Positions 7,348 through 17,547 of a stretch of DNA of 64,000 nt are shown in pieces. The stretch's first letter is position 1. Each line of letters starts with the position of its first letter. Below the pieces are notes generated by a model that ran no database searches, was not told the origin of the DNA, and saw nothing but the letters and a program-made list of their open reading frames with translations. The translations under genes were made by a program, and so were the position numbers. The DNA comes from Pelomonas paludis (lineage in GTDB: Bacteria; Pseudomonadota; Gammaproteobacteria; Burkholderiales; Burkholderiaceae_C). The stretch covers positions 186,001 to 250,000 of the forward strand of contig NZ_JBDPZD010000004.1 of NCBI RefSeq assembly GCF_039872745.1, in the 5' to 3' direction.

Positions 7348-10136
7348 TTGAAGTCGCCCGCCGTCGAGATCACGAACGCCTCCGGACGCACGTGCTTGCG
7401 CCATGCCGCGTTGACCTGCTCGACCGTCAAGGCCGCCATGGCCTCGTCACGGCGCTGGGCATCCGCCCAGGTCTCGCCGTGCTCGGCCAGGATCTGCACG
7501 CCCTGGGTCAGCGAGCCCAGGTCGGCGCGCGACTGGCGGCGACCCTCAGCGATGTCCTTCTTGGCGCGGTCCAGTTCGGCGGCGGTGACGCCGCTGTCGG
7601 TCATGCGCTTGAGCTCTTCCTTGATGACGGCGACGACGCGCTCGCGCTTGTCCGGCGCATAGGTGGCGTAGAGCCCGACATTGCCGGCATTGCCCCAGTA
7701 CCCGACATGCAGCCAGGCGCTCGCGCCATAGGTCAGGCCTTCCTTCTGCCGCAGGCGCTCGTTGAGCCGGCTCTCCAGGCTGCCACCACCAAAGATGTGG
7801 AAGGCCACGCGCAGGGGGATGGCATCAGCGTCCTGGTCGCTCAAGGCCAGTTGGTGGTCGAACTGCACGATGGCATTGGGCTTGTCGCGGGCAATGGCAT
7901 CAAAGCGCGCAGCCGGCACGTCCTTGAACTGTGGCAGGTGGCGCACAAAGGCCGGTGCGGCCGGCTTCTTCCAGCTGCCCAGCAGCTGCTCCACGGCGGC
8001 GGCGAGCTGATCCGGCAAGGCGCCGACGACCGACACCTGCATGCGGTTGGCCGACCAGTAGTCAGTATGGAAGCTGCGCACGTCCTGCAGCGTGACGCGC
8101 TGCTGCACGGCAAGGCGCTCGTCCAGGCCCATCCAGTAGTCGGGGTGGCCGAGGCTCACACCGCGTGCCTGGTTGTAGTGCGCGCGGGCCGCTTCCTGGC
8201 GCAGAGTCTCGGGTTCCTTGCGTGAGGCCTCCATGCCAGCGAGGCTGGCCTTTTGCACGCGCTCAAAGGCGTCCTGCGGCAGGCTGGGCTCGCGCAGCAA
8301 GGCCGTCACCAGGGCCAGGGCGGGCAGCAGGGTGTCGCGCTCGGCGGTGAGGTTGACCGTCACGCCCTGGTCGCCGCTGCTGGCATTGAAGTTGGCTCGC
8401 AGCTTGATCATGGCGTCCTGCACCTGCTGCTTGCTGATCTGCGCCGTGCCCTCGTTCAGCAGCTGGGCCACCATCGCCGTGCCCAGGCGCTTGTAGGTGG
8501 TGTCGCGGTCGCCCCATTGGCCTTGGATCTGCAACTGCACGCTGTTGCCGCGCGTCTGCTTGCGCAGGGTGTGCAGCTCGATGCCGCTCGGCAGCTTGGT
8601 GCGCGTCATGCGCGACTCCAGCACGCTGGGCACGGGCTCGAGCTGTTCGCCCTCTTCCACCTTGGGCGGGCCCTTGAGTTCAGCCAGGCGAGCGTCCAGC
8701 GAGGGCGCCACCGGGATCTCGACGCGCTCCACCGCCTGCGCGGGCTCGTAACGGCCCAGCGTGCGATTGGCCGGCACGAAGTAGGCCTTGCGCACGCGCT
8801 CCACGTCGGCCAGGGTGACCTTCGGGATGTCTTCCATCAACTGGAACAGCAAGCGCCAGTCCCCCGCCGCGATCAGGCCCGAGATCTGCTGGATCAGTGC
8901 CTCGGGGTTCTTCATCTGCTGGCGGTAGCTGTTGACGGCGATGTCGCGCACGCGGGTCAGTTCGCTCTCTTCAAAGGGCTTTTGGCTGCGCCCTTCGACC
9001 AGGTCCAGCCACTGGGCCTGGATCTTGTCGACGTCGGCCCCCGGGGGCAAAAAGGCGAAGGCATTGACGGCGCCGGGGTCCACGCCGCCGATGCCGCCGA
9101 TGCCGGCCGCCAAGGCCAGCTTGGTCTCGACGAACTGCTTGTAGAGCTGGCCGCTGGGCTGCAGGCTCATCAGGAGGCCGTAGACGATCAAGGGCGCCGT
9201 GTCGGGGTGGCTGACGGCGGGGATGTGATAGTTGGCCAGCAGGATGGGCTGGCCACCCACGCGCCGCACCATCACGCTGCGCTCGCCGTCCTGCGCGGGC
9301 TCCACGGTGTAGGGCACGGGCACCGGCTCAGCGGGTTTGGCGAGTAGGCCGAAGTGCTTGCCCACCAGAGCCAGCGTGGCCGCCTTGTCGAACTGGCCGG
9401 CGATCAAGAGCGTCGCGTTGTCGGGCCGGTAGAAGCGCTTGTAGAAAGCCTGGAGCTTCTCGATCGGCACGTTCTCGATGTCGCTCTTGGGGCCGATGGG
9501 CACCTTGCCATACGGGTGCCAGGTATAGGTGGCCGAGTTGACGCGCGCCACCAGCACCTGGATGGGGTTGTTCTCGCCGCGCTCGAACTCGTTGCGCACC
9601 ACGGTCATCTCTTTGTCGAGATCCTCCTTGGCGACGCGGCTATTGACCATGCGGTCAGCCTCCAGGTCGAGCAGGAAGGCCAGGGTGTCCGGGTTGGCGT
9701 TGAAGGACCCGAAGTAGTTGGTGCGGTCCACCGTGGTGGTGCCGTTGAAGCGAATGCCGCGCTTGGCAAACTCGCCCGGCAGGTCGTTCTGCCGCTGGGT
9801 GCCCTTGAAGAGCATGTGCTCCAGCAAATGCGCCATGCCGTACTCGCCCGGCGCTTCATGCCGGCTGCCGACGCGGTAGGTGATGTTGACCGTGGTGGTG
9901 GTCTGCGTCGCGTCGGGGAAGAGCAGCACCTGCAGCCCATTGGGCAGCCGGTATTCCTCGATGCCGCCCATCTCGCGCACAAAGCTTGGCGCGGGAGTCG
10001 GCGCCGGTGCCACGGCCACCGGCTTGGTAGCGGGGGCGTCCTTCTTGGCGGGTTTGGCCCACACCGGCGTGGCAGCCAGGCCGAGACTGAGCAATAGCGC
10101 GGGCAGCGCCGGGATCGCGAGCAAATGGCGTTTCAA
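7344..10136 (-). CDS. M16 (pitrilysin-like) zinc protease, exported
   Basis: A two-repeat insulinase-family protease of about 930 residues. The inverted zinc motif HLLEH is at about residues 103-107, with the downstream Glu ligand in the EFERGENN region; the second M16 repeat, lacking HxxEH, fills the C-terminal half. I set the start at the TTG at 10136, preceded by GGGAG. This gives a clean signal peptide (basic KR, a Leu/Ala core, AATPVWA cleavage site) that a start at 10256 would bury behind 40 residues of unrelated sequence. The likely location is periplasm or outer membrane. It lies downstream of hrpA and an MFS gene and is coupled to the Cys-cluster gene. It could process peptides or a cofactor precursor, as PqqL-like relatives do; the substrate is unknown. 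Confidence 0.9.
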   Translation of the reverse strand: MKRHLLAIPALPALLLSLGLAATPVWAKPAKKDAPATKPVAVAPAPTPAPSFVREMGGIEEYRLPNGLQVLLFPDATQTTTTVNITYRVGSRHEAPGEYGMAHLLEHMLFKGTQRQNDLPGEFAKRGIRFNGTTTVDRTNYFGSFNANPDTLAFLLDLEADRMVNSRVAKEDLDKEMTVVRNEFERGENNPIQVLVARVNSATYTWHPYGKVPIGPKSDIENVPIEKLQAFYKRFYRPDNATLLIAGQFDKAATLALVGKHFGLLAKPAEPVPVPYTVEPAQDGERSVMVRRVGGQPILLANYHIPAVSHPDTAPLIVYGLLMSLQPSGQLYKQFVETKLALAAGIGGIGGVDPGAVNAFAFLPPGADVDKIQAQWLDLVEGRSQKPFEESELTRVRDIAVNSYRQQMKNPEALIQQISGLIAAGDWRLLFQLMEDIPKVTLADVERVRKAYFVPANRTLGRYEPAQAVERVEIPVAPSLDARLAELKGPPKVEEGEQLEPVPSVLESRMTRTKLPSGIELHTLRKQTRGNSVQLQIQGQWGDRDTTYKRLGTAMVAQLLNEGTAQISKQQVQDAMIKLRANFNASSGDQGVTVNLTAERDTLLPALALVTALLREPSLPQDAFERVQKASLAGMEASRKEPETLRQEAARAHYNQARGVSLGHPDYWMGLDERLAVQQRVTLQDVRSFHTDYWSANRMQVSVVGALPDQLAAAVEQLLGSWKKPAAPAFVRHLPQFKDVPAARFDAIARDKPNAIVQFDHQLALSDQDADAIPLRVAFHIFGGGSLESRLNERLRQKEGLTYGASAWLHVGYWGNAGNVGLYATYAPDKRERVVAVIKEELKRMTDSGVTAAELDRAKKDIAEGRRQSRADLGSLTQGVQILAEHGETWADAQRRDEAMAALTVEQVNAAWRKHVRPEAFVISTAGDFK

Positions 10137-10209
10137 GTGAACTCCCAAGTGGGCCCCCAGCCTTGGAGGCGGGGGCGATTCTGGCTCAGAGCAACGGCCA
10201 GGCCGGTCG

Positions 10210-11403
10210 TCATAAAGGTGATGAATCCCCACCCGCCGCCTCACGCGCACCGGCACCTTGCAGCTTGCGCGCCGGCCACTGCGCGGCCGACAGGGCCACG
10301 GCCATCAGCCACAGCGGCATGGCCGGCACGGTGGCGGCCGCCAGCAGGCCAAAGCCCGTGGGCATACTGACAGTGGCGCTGTTGATGACCAGCATGCGCA
10401 GGCCCAGGGCCTGGCCCTGGCGGTCGGGCGGGGTGGCGTGGTGCATCATCGACAGCACCATGGGCTGCACCGACCCGAGCGCCATGCCCAGCAGGCCGGA
10501 GCCCAGCATCAGCCCGACAGTGCCGGGCAGCCAGGCATAGGCCACCAGCACGCCGGCGGCCAGCAGCATGGCACCGCGCAGCGCGCGCACTTCGTCGATG
10601 CGGTCGCCATAGCGCACGATGACCAGGCGGATCAAGGTGGCCGCCGTGGCAAAGCTGCCCAGCACCAAGCCGATGCTGGACGCCGAGAGCCCGCGCGCAT
10701 AGCCCACCACGGGCACCACGAAGATGTGCGCGTCCCAGCAGGCCGAGAGCGCCAGGTTCACCAGCAGGATGCGGCGCAGCATGGGCAGTTTGAGCAGGTC
10801 CCAGGCGGCACGCTCGCGGCTGTCGGCATGCGGCGGGGCGGGCGTCACGCGCGGCACGCCCAGCGCCACCAGCCAGGCCACGGGCGGCAGCAGCGCGGCC
10901 AGGCAGAAGGCGGCCTTCACGCCCCAGCCGTCGATCAAGAAGCCGGTCACCACGGGCGCCAGCGCATTCGACAGCGCCGGCCCCAGCGCCAGCCAGCTGA
11001 AGATCTGTTTCAGCTCGGCAGGCTCGGCCGCCATCTGCCCGGCCTCGCGCTGGATGGCGACGATGGCCATCGAGATGGCGCCGCCGCTGCACAGGCAGGA
11101 GATCGCCAGCGTCCACACCGCTTCGTGCAGCAGCACCGACAGCGCGCCCGCCGTGGCCAACAGCACGGCAATGCCCAGCGGCCGGTGCAGGCCAAAGCGG
11201 TCAGCCAGATGGCCGGCCCAGAGCGACAGGAAGATGGGCCCCACCGCGAACAGGCTGAGCATCATGCCCACCGCCGACTCGCCATAGCCGCCGCGCAGCA
11301 CCCACAGGCTGGCGGTGATGCGCGTCACCGCCATGCACGAGTGCACAAAGATGATGGTGAGGATCACCCAGCGGATGGCGGCGCGGCGGGCGTGCGTGCT
11401 CAT
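10210..11403 (-). CDS. MFS permease, substrate unknown
   Basis: An inner-membrane major facilitator superfamily protein of 397 residues with about twelve hydrophobic helices. The loop between helices 2 and 3 carries GHLADRFGLHRPLG, matching the MFS signature GxLaDrxGrr. The start lies only 3 bases after the hrpA stop, so the two are almost certainly co-transcribed. The C-terminal tail is Gly/Ala-rich. The shape is that of a drug or metabolite exporter, but there is no substrate clue in the neighbours. Confidence 0.88.
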   Translation of the reverse strand: MSTHARRAAIRWVILTIIFVHSCMAVTRITASLWVLRGGYGESAVGMMLSLFAVGPIFLSLWAGHLADRFGLHRPLGIAVLLATAGALSVLLHEAVWTLAISCLCSGGAISMAIVAIQREAGQMAAEPAELKQIFSWLALGPALSNALAPVVTGFLIDGWGVKAAFCLAALLPPVAWLVALGVPRVTPAPPHADSRERAAWDLLKLPMLRRILLVNLALSACWDAHIFVVPVVGYARGLSASSIGLVLGSFATAATLIRLVIVRYGDRIDEVRALRGAMLLAAGVLVAYAWLPGTVGLMLGSGLLGMALGSVQPMVLSMMHHATPPDRQGQALGLRMLVINSATVSMPTGFGLLAAATVPAMPLWLMAVALSAAQWPARKLQGAGAREAAGGDSSPL

Positions 11404-11406
11404 CTG

Positions 11407-14400
11407 TCAGGCCTGCCCGATCTGCTGCCAGACCTTTTCCAGCCGCTTCACGCTCACCGGCTGCGGCGTGCGCAGCTCCTGCGCGAAGAGGCTGACGCGC
11501 AGCTCCTCCAGCTGCCAGCGGAAGTCCTCCAGCCGCGCATCGCGCACGCCCTTGAGCTCGGCCACGCGGCGGGTGTAGCGCTGCTCCAGGGCCTTGGCTT
11601 CCTGCATCAGCTTGGCGTCACGGGGCGCATCGGCGCGCTGCTTGTCGAGCCGGGCGGTGATGGCCTTGAGGTAGCGCGGCAGGTATTGCAGCTGCTGCCA
11701 GGGCGTCTCCAGCACGAAGCGCTTGGGCACCAGGCGCTGTAGCTGGGCGGCGATGTCGTCCTGCACGTCCTTCGGGGGACGCGCGTCCTTGAGCTTGCGG
11801 CTGGCGGTGCTGAACTCCTGCAGCGCCACGTGCACAGCGCGTGCCACTTCCTGGGCAATGAGGTTGAGGCGGGCCCGGCCTTCGTCCAAGCGCCGCTTGA
11901 AGCTGAGGGCGTCAAGCGGCAGCGGCTCGGCCAGGAAGGCGCGGTCCAGCGCGATGCCGACGATCTGGTCGCGCAGCTCGTCGGGCGTGCCCAGGCCCAT
12001 GTAGAGCACGGCCATGCGCTGCAGGTCGGGGATGTTTTTGTCGAGGTACTTGAGCGGCTCCTTGAGCTGCAGGGCGATGAGCCGGCGCAGGCCGACACGG
12101 TGCTTGGCAGCGGCGACCTCGGGCTCGTCAAAGACCTCAATCTCGACGTGCGCGCCCTTGTCGATCAGGGCGGGGAAGCCGATCAGGCTCTGGCCGCCCT
12201 TGCGGACTTCCAGCAGCTCGGGCAGCTCGCCAAAGGTCCAGTCGGTGAAGCGCGTCTCTGGCGCAGCCGCAGGCGGCTTGACGACCTCGGCCCGCACGCC
12301 CTTGCCCACCACGGCGGCGGGTGCGGGCACAGGCGCCACCGGTTCAGCCGTGGGCAGCTTGAGCGCCGCCAGCGCCTGGAAGGCCGAACGCGCCTGCCCG
12401 CCCAGCTCGGCCTTGAGCACCGCGAGTTGCCGGCCCTGGCCGAGCTGGCGGCCATGCTCGTCCACCACGCGGAAGTTCATGAACAGGTGCGCGGGCAGCT
12501 GTTCGAGCTTGAAGTCGTTGCGCTGCACGGCGAGCTGCGTGCGCTCACGCACGGCCTTGAGCAAGACGTCGAGCAAGCCGCCCTGGCCAAAGGGACTGAG
12601 CTCGATGAACTCGGCCACAAAGTCAGGCAGCGGCGTGAGGCGTGCGCGCGGCTTCTGGTGCAGGCTCTTGAGCAGGGCCGTCACCTTTTGCGCCAGCATG
12701 CCGGGCACCAGCCACTCTGCGCGCTCCTCGCTGACCTGGTTCAAGGCAAAGAGCGGCACGGTGACGGTGAGGCCGTCGCGCGCGTCGCCCGGCTGGTGCA
12801 GGTAATGCGCCGCGCAATCCACGCCGCCGAGGCGCACGATCTTGGGGAAGGCATCGCTCGTGACGCCCGCCGCCTCGTGGCGCATCAGCTCGTCCTGGCT
12901 GAGCAGGAGCAGCTTGTCGCTCGACTTGCTGGCCACGCGCCACCACTTGAGCAGCGTGGTGCCCGAGTACACATCGGCCGGCAGGTGCTGGTCGTAGAAG
13001 GCGTAGATCAACTCGTCGTCGACCAGCACGTCCTGCCGGCGCGACTTGTGCTCCAGCGCCTCGACCTTGGCGATCTGCCGCCGGTTGTGGCCAATGAAGG
13101 GCAATTGCCGAACGAGGTCTTCAGGCAGCTCGTCATTGACCAGGCCCTCGCGGATGAAGATCTCGCGCGCGGTCTTGGGGTCCACGCGGCCGAAGTTCAC
13201 CCGCTTGCCGCTGTAAAGCACGATGCCGTACAGCGTGGCCCGCTCCAGCGCGACGACCTCGGCGGCCTTCTTCTCCCAGTGCGGCTCCAGCAGCTGGGTC
13301 TTGATCAGGTGGCCGGCGATGGGCGGCAGCCATTGCGGCTCGATGTTGGCGAGGCCCCGGCCGTAAAGCCGCGAGGTGTCCACCAGCTCAGCGGCCACGA
13401 TCCAGCGCCCGGGCTTCTTGCTCAGGTGCGCGCCCGGGTGCCGGTAGAACTTGATGCCGCGCGCGCCGAGGTACCAGTCCTCGTCATCGCTCTTGCAGCC
13501 GATGTTGCCGAGCAAGCCGGCCAGCATCGACAGGTGGACCTGCTCGTAGGTGGCGGGGCTTTGGTTAAGGCGCCAGCCGTGCTCGGCCACCACGGTGTGC
13601 AGCTGCGAGTAGACGTCGCGCCATTCACGCACGCGGCGGGGCGAGACGAAGTTCTCGCGCAGCAGCGCCTCATGCTTGCGGCTTGAGAGTTTGTGCTCGG
13701 TGCCATGGCCGCCTCGGCTCTCGTCCAGCCACTTCCAGAGCTTGAGGTAGCCCATGAACTCGGACTTCTCGTCGTCGAACTTCTTGTGCTTCTCGTCAGC
13801 GGCCTGGGCCTGCTCCTGCGGCCGGTCGCGAACGTCCTGGCCCGAGAGGGCCGAGGCGATGACCAGCACCTCGCTGAGCGCTTCGCGGTGCCGGGCCTCC
13901 AGGATCATGCGGCCCACCCGCGGGTCCAGCGGCAGGCGCGACAGCTCCTTGCCGAGCGGGGTCAGCTCGTTGGCGTCGTCGGTGGCGCCCAGCTCATTGA
14001 GCAACTGGTAGCCATCGGCAATCGCCTTGGGGCGCGGCGCCTCCAGGAAGGGGAAGCGCTCCACATCGCCCAGGTGCAGCGACTTCATCCGCAAGATCAC
14101 GCCCGCCAGACTGCTGCGCAGGATCTCGGGGTCGGTGAAGCGCGGGCGCTCGTTGAACTCCTTCTCGCTGTAGAGCCGGATGCAGATGCCGTTGGACACC
14201 CGGCCGCAGCGGCCTGCGCGCTGGTTGCTGGCGGCCTGGCTGATGTTCTCGATCAGCAACTGCTCGACCTTGTTGCGGTAGCTGTAGCGCTTGACGCGCG
14301 CCAGGCCCGGATCGATCACATAGCGGATGCCCGGCACGGTCAGCGAGGTCTCGGCCACATTGGTAGCCAGCACGATGCGGCGCGCCCCATGCGACTCGAA

Positions 14401-15255
14401 GACCTTGTTCTGCTCGGCCTCCGAGAGGCGGGAAAACAGCGGCAGGATCTCGACCCCAGGTGGGTGATGCTTGCGTAAAGCCTCGGCCGCCTCACGGATC
14501 TCGCGCTCTCCGGGCAGGAAGACGAGCACGTCGCCCGGCCCCTCGCGCCACAGCTCGTCCACGGCGTCGCAGATGGCGTTGTTGAGGTCGTACTCGCGCG
14601 ATTCTTCAAACGGCCGGTAGCGCTGCTCGACCGGGAACAGCCGGCCCGACACCATCAGCACCGGCGCCGGGCCCTTGCTCGACTCGAAATGCTTGGCAAA
14701 GCGCTCGGCATCGATGGTGGCCGAGGTGACGATGACCTTCAGGTCGGGCCGGCGCGGCAGCAGCTCGCGCAGGTAGCCGAGCAGGAAGTCGATGTTCAGG
14801 CTGCGCTCGTGGGCCTCGTCGATGATGATCGTGTCGTAGGCCTTGAGCAGCGGGTCGCTCTGGGTCTCGGCCAGCAAGATGCCGTCGGTCATCAGCTTGA
14901 CCGAGGCCTCGCGCGAGAGGCGGTCCTGGAAGCGGACCTTGTAGCCCACCACCTCGCCGAGCGGCGTCTTCAGCTCCTCGGCAATGCGCTTGGCCACGCT
15001 GCTGGCGGCGATGCGGCGCGGCTGGGTGTGGCCGATCAGCCGGCCGCCATTGAGCTTGCCGCGCCCCATGGCCAACAGGATCTTGGGCAGCTGGGTCGTC
15101 TTGCCCGACCCGGTCTCGCCACAAACGATGACGACCTGATGCTCACGCAGCGCCGCTTCGATCTCGCTGCGGCGGGCCGAGACGGGCAGCGCCTCCGGAA
15201 AAGAAATGGAAAGAGCCGACGCGGATGCTCGGCTCTCTACGGACGGCGAATTCAT
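11407..15255 (-). CDS. hrpA: ATP-dependent RNA helicase HrpA (DEAH box)
   Basis: A large DEAH-box RNA helicase of 1282 residues, similar to E. coli HrpA (1300), which acts on RNA and helps rescue collided ribosomes. Motif I is GETGSGKTTQ near the N-terminus, motif II is DEAH in IIIDEAHERSLNIDF, followed by SAT (VTSATID) and motif VI QRAGRCGR. Helicase C, HA2, OB-fold and the long DUF3418 tail follow. The start at 15255 (MNSPSVES) is preferred over upstream in-frame codons because those run into the divergent argA. Only 37 bases separate it from the argA start, so the two share a promoter region. It heads a minus-strand run of up to five genes. Confidence 0.97.
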   Translation of the reverse strand: MNSPSVESRASASALSISFPEALPVSARRSEIEAALREHQVVIVCGETGSGKTTQLPKILLAMGRGKLNGGRLIGHTQPRRIAASSVAKRIAEELKTPLGEVVGYKVRFQDRLSREASVKLMTDGILLAETQSDPLLKAYDTIIIDEAHERSLNIDFLLGYLRELLPRRPDLKVIVTSATIDAERFAKHFESSKGPAPVLMVSGRLFPVEQRYRPFEESREYDLNNAICDAVDELWREGPGDVLVFLPGEREIREAAEALRKHHPPGVEILPLFSRLSEAEQNKVFESHGARRIVLATNVAETSLTVPGIRYVIDPGLARVKRYSYRNKVEQLLIENISQAASNQRAGRCGRVSNGICIRLYSEKEFNERPRFTDPEILRSSLAGVILRMKSLHLGDVERFPFLEAPRPKAIADGYQLLNELGATDDANELTPLGKELSRLPLDPRVGRMILEARHREALSEVLVIASALSGQDVRDRPQEQAQAADEKHKKFDDEKSEFMGYLKLWKWLDESRGGHGTEHKLSSRKHEALLRENFVSPRRVREWRDVYSQLHTVVAEHGWRLNQSPATYEQVHLSMLAGLLGNIGCKSDDEDWYLGARGIKFYRHPGAHLSKKPGRWIVAAELVDTSRLYGRGLANIEPQWLPPIAGHLIKTQLLEPHWEKKAAEVVALERATLYGIVLYSGKRVNFGRVDPKTAREIFIREGLVNDELPEDLVRQLPFIGHNRRQIAKVEALEHKSRRQDVLVDDELIYAFYDQHLPADVYSGTTLLKWWRVASKSSDKLLLLSQDELMRHEAAGVTSDAFPKIVRLGGVDCAAHYLHQPGDARDGLTVTVPLFALNQVSEERAEWLVPGMLAQKVTALLKSLHQKPRARLTPLPDFVAEFIELSPFGQGGLLDVLLKAVRERTQLAVQRNDFKLEQLPAHLFMNFRVVDEHGRQLGQGRQLAVLKAELGGQARSAFQALAALKLPTAEPVAPVPAPAAVVGKGVRAEVVKPPAAAPETRFTDWTFGELPELLEVRKGGQSLIGFPALIDKGAHVEIEVFDEPEVAAAKHRVGLRRLIALQLKEPLKYLDKNIPDLQRMAVLYMGLGTPDELRDQIVGIALDRAFLAEPLPLDALSFKRRLDEGRARLNLIAQEVARAVHVALQEFSTASRKLKDARPPKDVQDDIAAQLQRLVPKRFVLETPWQQLQYLPRYLKAITARLDKQRADAPRDAKLMQEAKALEQRYTRRVAELKGVRDARLEDFRWQLEELRVSLFAQELRTPQPVSVKRLEKVWQQIGQA

Positions 15256-15292
15256 TGAGCCCGCATTGTCCCTTGCCCGAGAATGCGCGCCC

Positions 15293-16642
<1,350 letters not shown>

Positions 16643-16691
16643 TTGGCCCGGCTACATTGCCCGCCGATTTGCTGTTGAAAAGGAATCCACC

Positions 16692-16970
16692 ATGACCCGC
16701 ACCGTTCAATGTGCTTACCTCAAGAAGGAAGCACCTGGCCTTGATTTCCCGACCTATCCCGCCCATACCGAACTCGGCAAGCGGATCTGGAATGAGGTCA
16801 GCAAGGAGGCCTGGGCCGCCTGGATGAAGCACCAGACCATGCTCGTCAATGAGAACCGCCTGAATCTGGCCGACCAACGCGCCCGCCAATATCTGGCCCG
16901 CCAGATGGAACAGTTCTTCTTTGGCGACGGAGGCGACAAACCGGCGGGATATGTTCCGCCTGCGGCCTGA
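16692..16970 (+). CDS. yggX: Iron-trafficking/oxidative damage protection protein YggX
   Basis: A small cytosolic protein of 92 residues that protects Fe-S proteins and takes part in Fe(II) trafficking. The family fold is clear: the N-terminal conserved Cys in MTRTVQCAYLKKE, then LDFPTYP, GKRIWNEVSKEAW, HQTMLVNENRLN and the C-terminal MEQFFFG. An AGGA ribosome site lies in AAAAGGAATCC just before the ATG. It stands between argA and the H-NS gene, 49 bases after argA, and may be read from the argA promoter. Confidence 0.97.
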   Translation: MTRTVQCAYLKKEAPGLDFPTYPAHTELGKRIWNEVSKEAWAAWMKHQTMLVNENRLNLADQRARQYLARQMEQFFFGDGGDKPAGYVPPAA

Positions 16971-17059
16971 AGGGCCGATCCAAGCGCGAACCCAGGGTTT
17001 CCCTTTGCTGCCAGTCTGGGCTGCGAGTATCAAATGTGGCATAAACCACGATTCAATAC

Positions 17060-17088
17060 TTGCGATACCCAGTGGGCTTGGATTAAAT
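17060..17088 (+). promoter_or_regulatory. Candidate sigma-70 promoter for the H-NS family gene
   Basis: A -35 element TTGCGA (17060-17065) and a -10 element TTAAAT (17083-17088) are separated by exactly 17 bases and lie about 45 bases before the gene start. Each matches the consensus at four of six positions. The surroundings are more AT-rich than the genome at large. Confidence 0.45.
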
Positions 17089-17134
17089 TCCGCCCATCCA
17101 GATATTGGACCTTCGCAAAAAAGGGATTCAGACC

Positions 17135-17431
17135 ATGTCCTCGCTGAAAGAACTCCTGGCGCAACGCGCCGCGCTTGACGAACAGATCAGCCAAACCAAG
17201 GACCGCGAGCGTTCCGACGCAATTGCCAAGGTCAAGACGCTGATGTCCGAATACGGCCTGACCCTGGCCGACCTGAGCACCCGCGCACCGCGCGCGGTGA
17301 AGGTTTCCAAAGTGGCACCCAAATATCGCAACCAAGCCACCGGCGAAACCTGGAGCGGCCGTGGCCTGCAGCCCAAGTGGTTGAAGGCGGCCATCGCCGG
17401 CGGCGCCAAGCTGACCGACTTCGCCATCTGA
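17135..17431 (+). CDS. H-NS family nucleoid-associated protein
   Basis: A short DNA-binding protein of 98 residues. Residues 1-45 form a charged coiled coil for oligomerisation (SSLKELLAQRAALDEQI), then comes a linker, then the H-NS DNA-binding domain with YRNQATGETWSGRGLQPKWL, in which the AT-hook-like core reads SGRGLQP rather than the more usual SGRGRQP. Proteins of this size are the common H-NS form in Burkholderiales and silence AT-rich or acquired DNA. The ATG at 17135 is chosen over 17105 because it begins the coiled coil directly. The gene stands alone between its own promoter and a strong terminator. Confidence 0.93.
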   Translation: MSSLKELLAQRAALDEQISQTKDRERSDAIAKVKTLMSEYGLTLADLSTRAPRAVKVSKVAPKYRNQATGETWSGRGLQPKWLKAAIAGGAKLTDFAI

Positions 17432-17475
17432 AGCTCGCGCCACGTGCGCCTGCGCCCCCAGGGCGCTAACACCTC

Positions 17476-17496
17476 AGGCCACCCTCGCGGTGGCCT
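17476..17496 (+). terminator. Intrinsic terminator after the H-NS family gene
   Basis: Stem AGGCCACC with GGTGGCCT, 5-base loop, followed by TTTTGTTTT. It isolates the H-NS gene from dnaG. Confidence 0.88.
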
Positions 17497-17547
17497 TTTG
17501 TTTTGGGGCTTTGATTTGGGTCCAATGCGCCCCGATAGACTCGCGCC

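Noticed and set aside
17514..17530. TTGATTTGGGTCCAA upstream of dnaG as an FNR-type box
   Set aside because: The second half-site reads TCCAA instead of TCAA at the proper spacing, and dnaG has no reason to be in that regulon.
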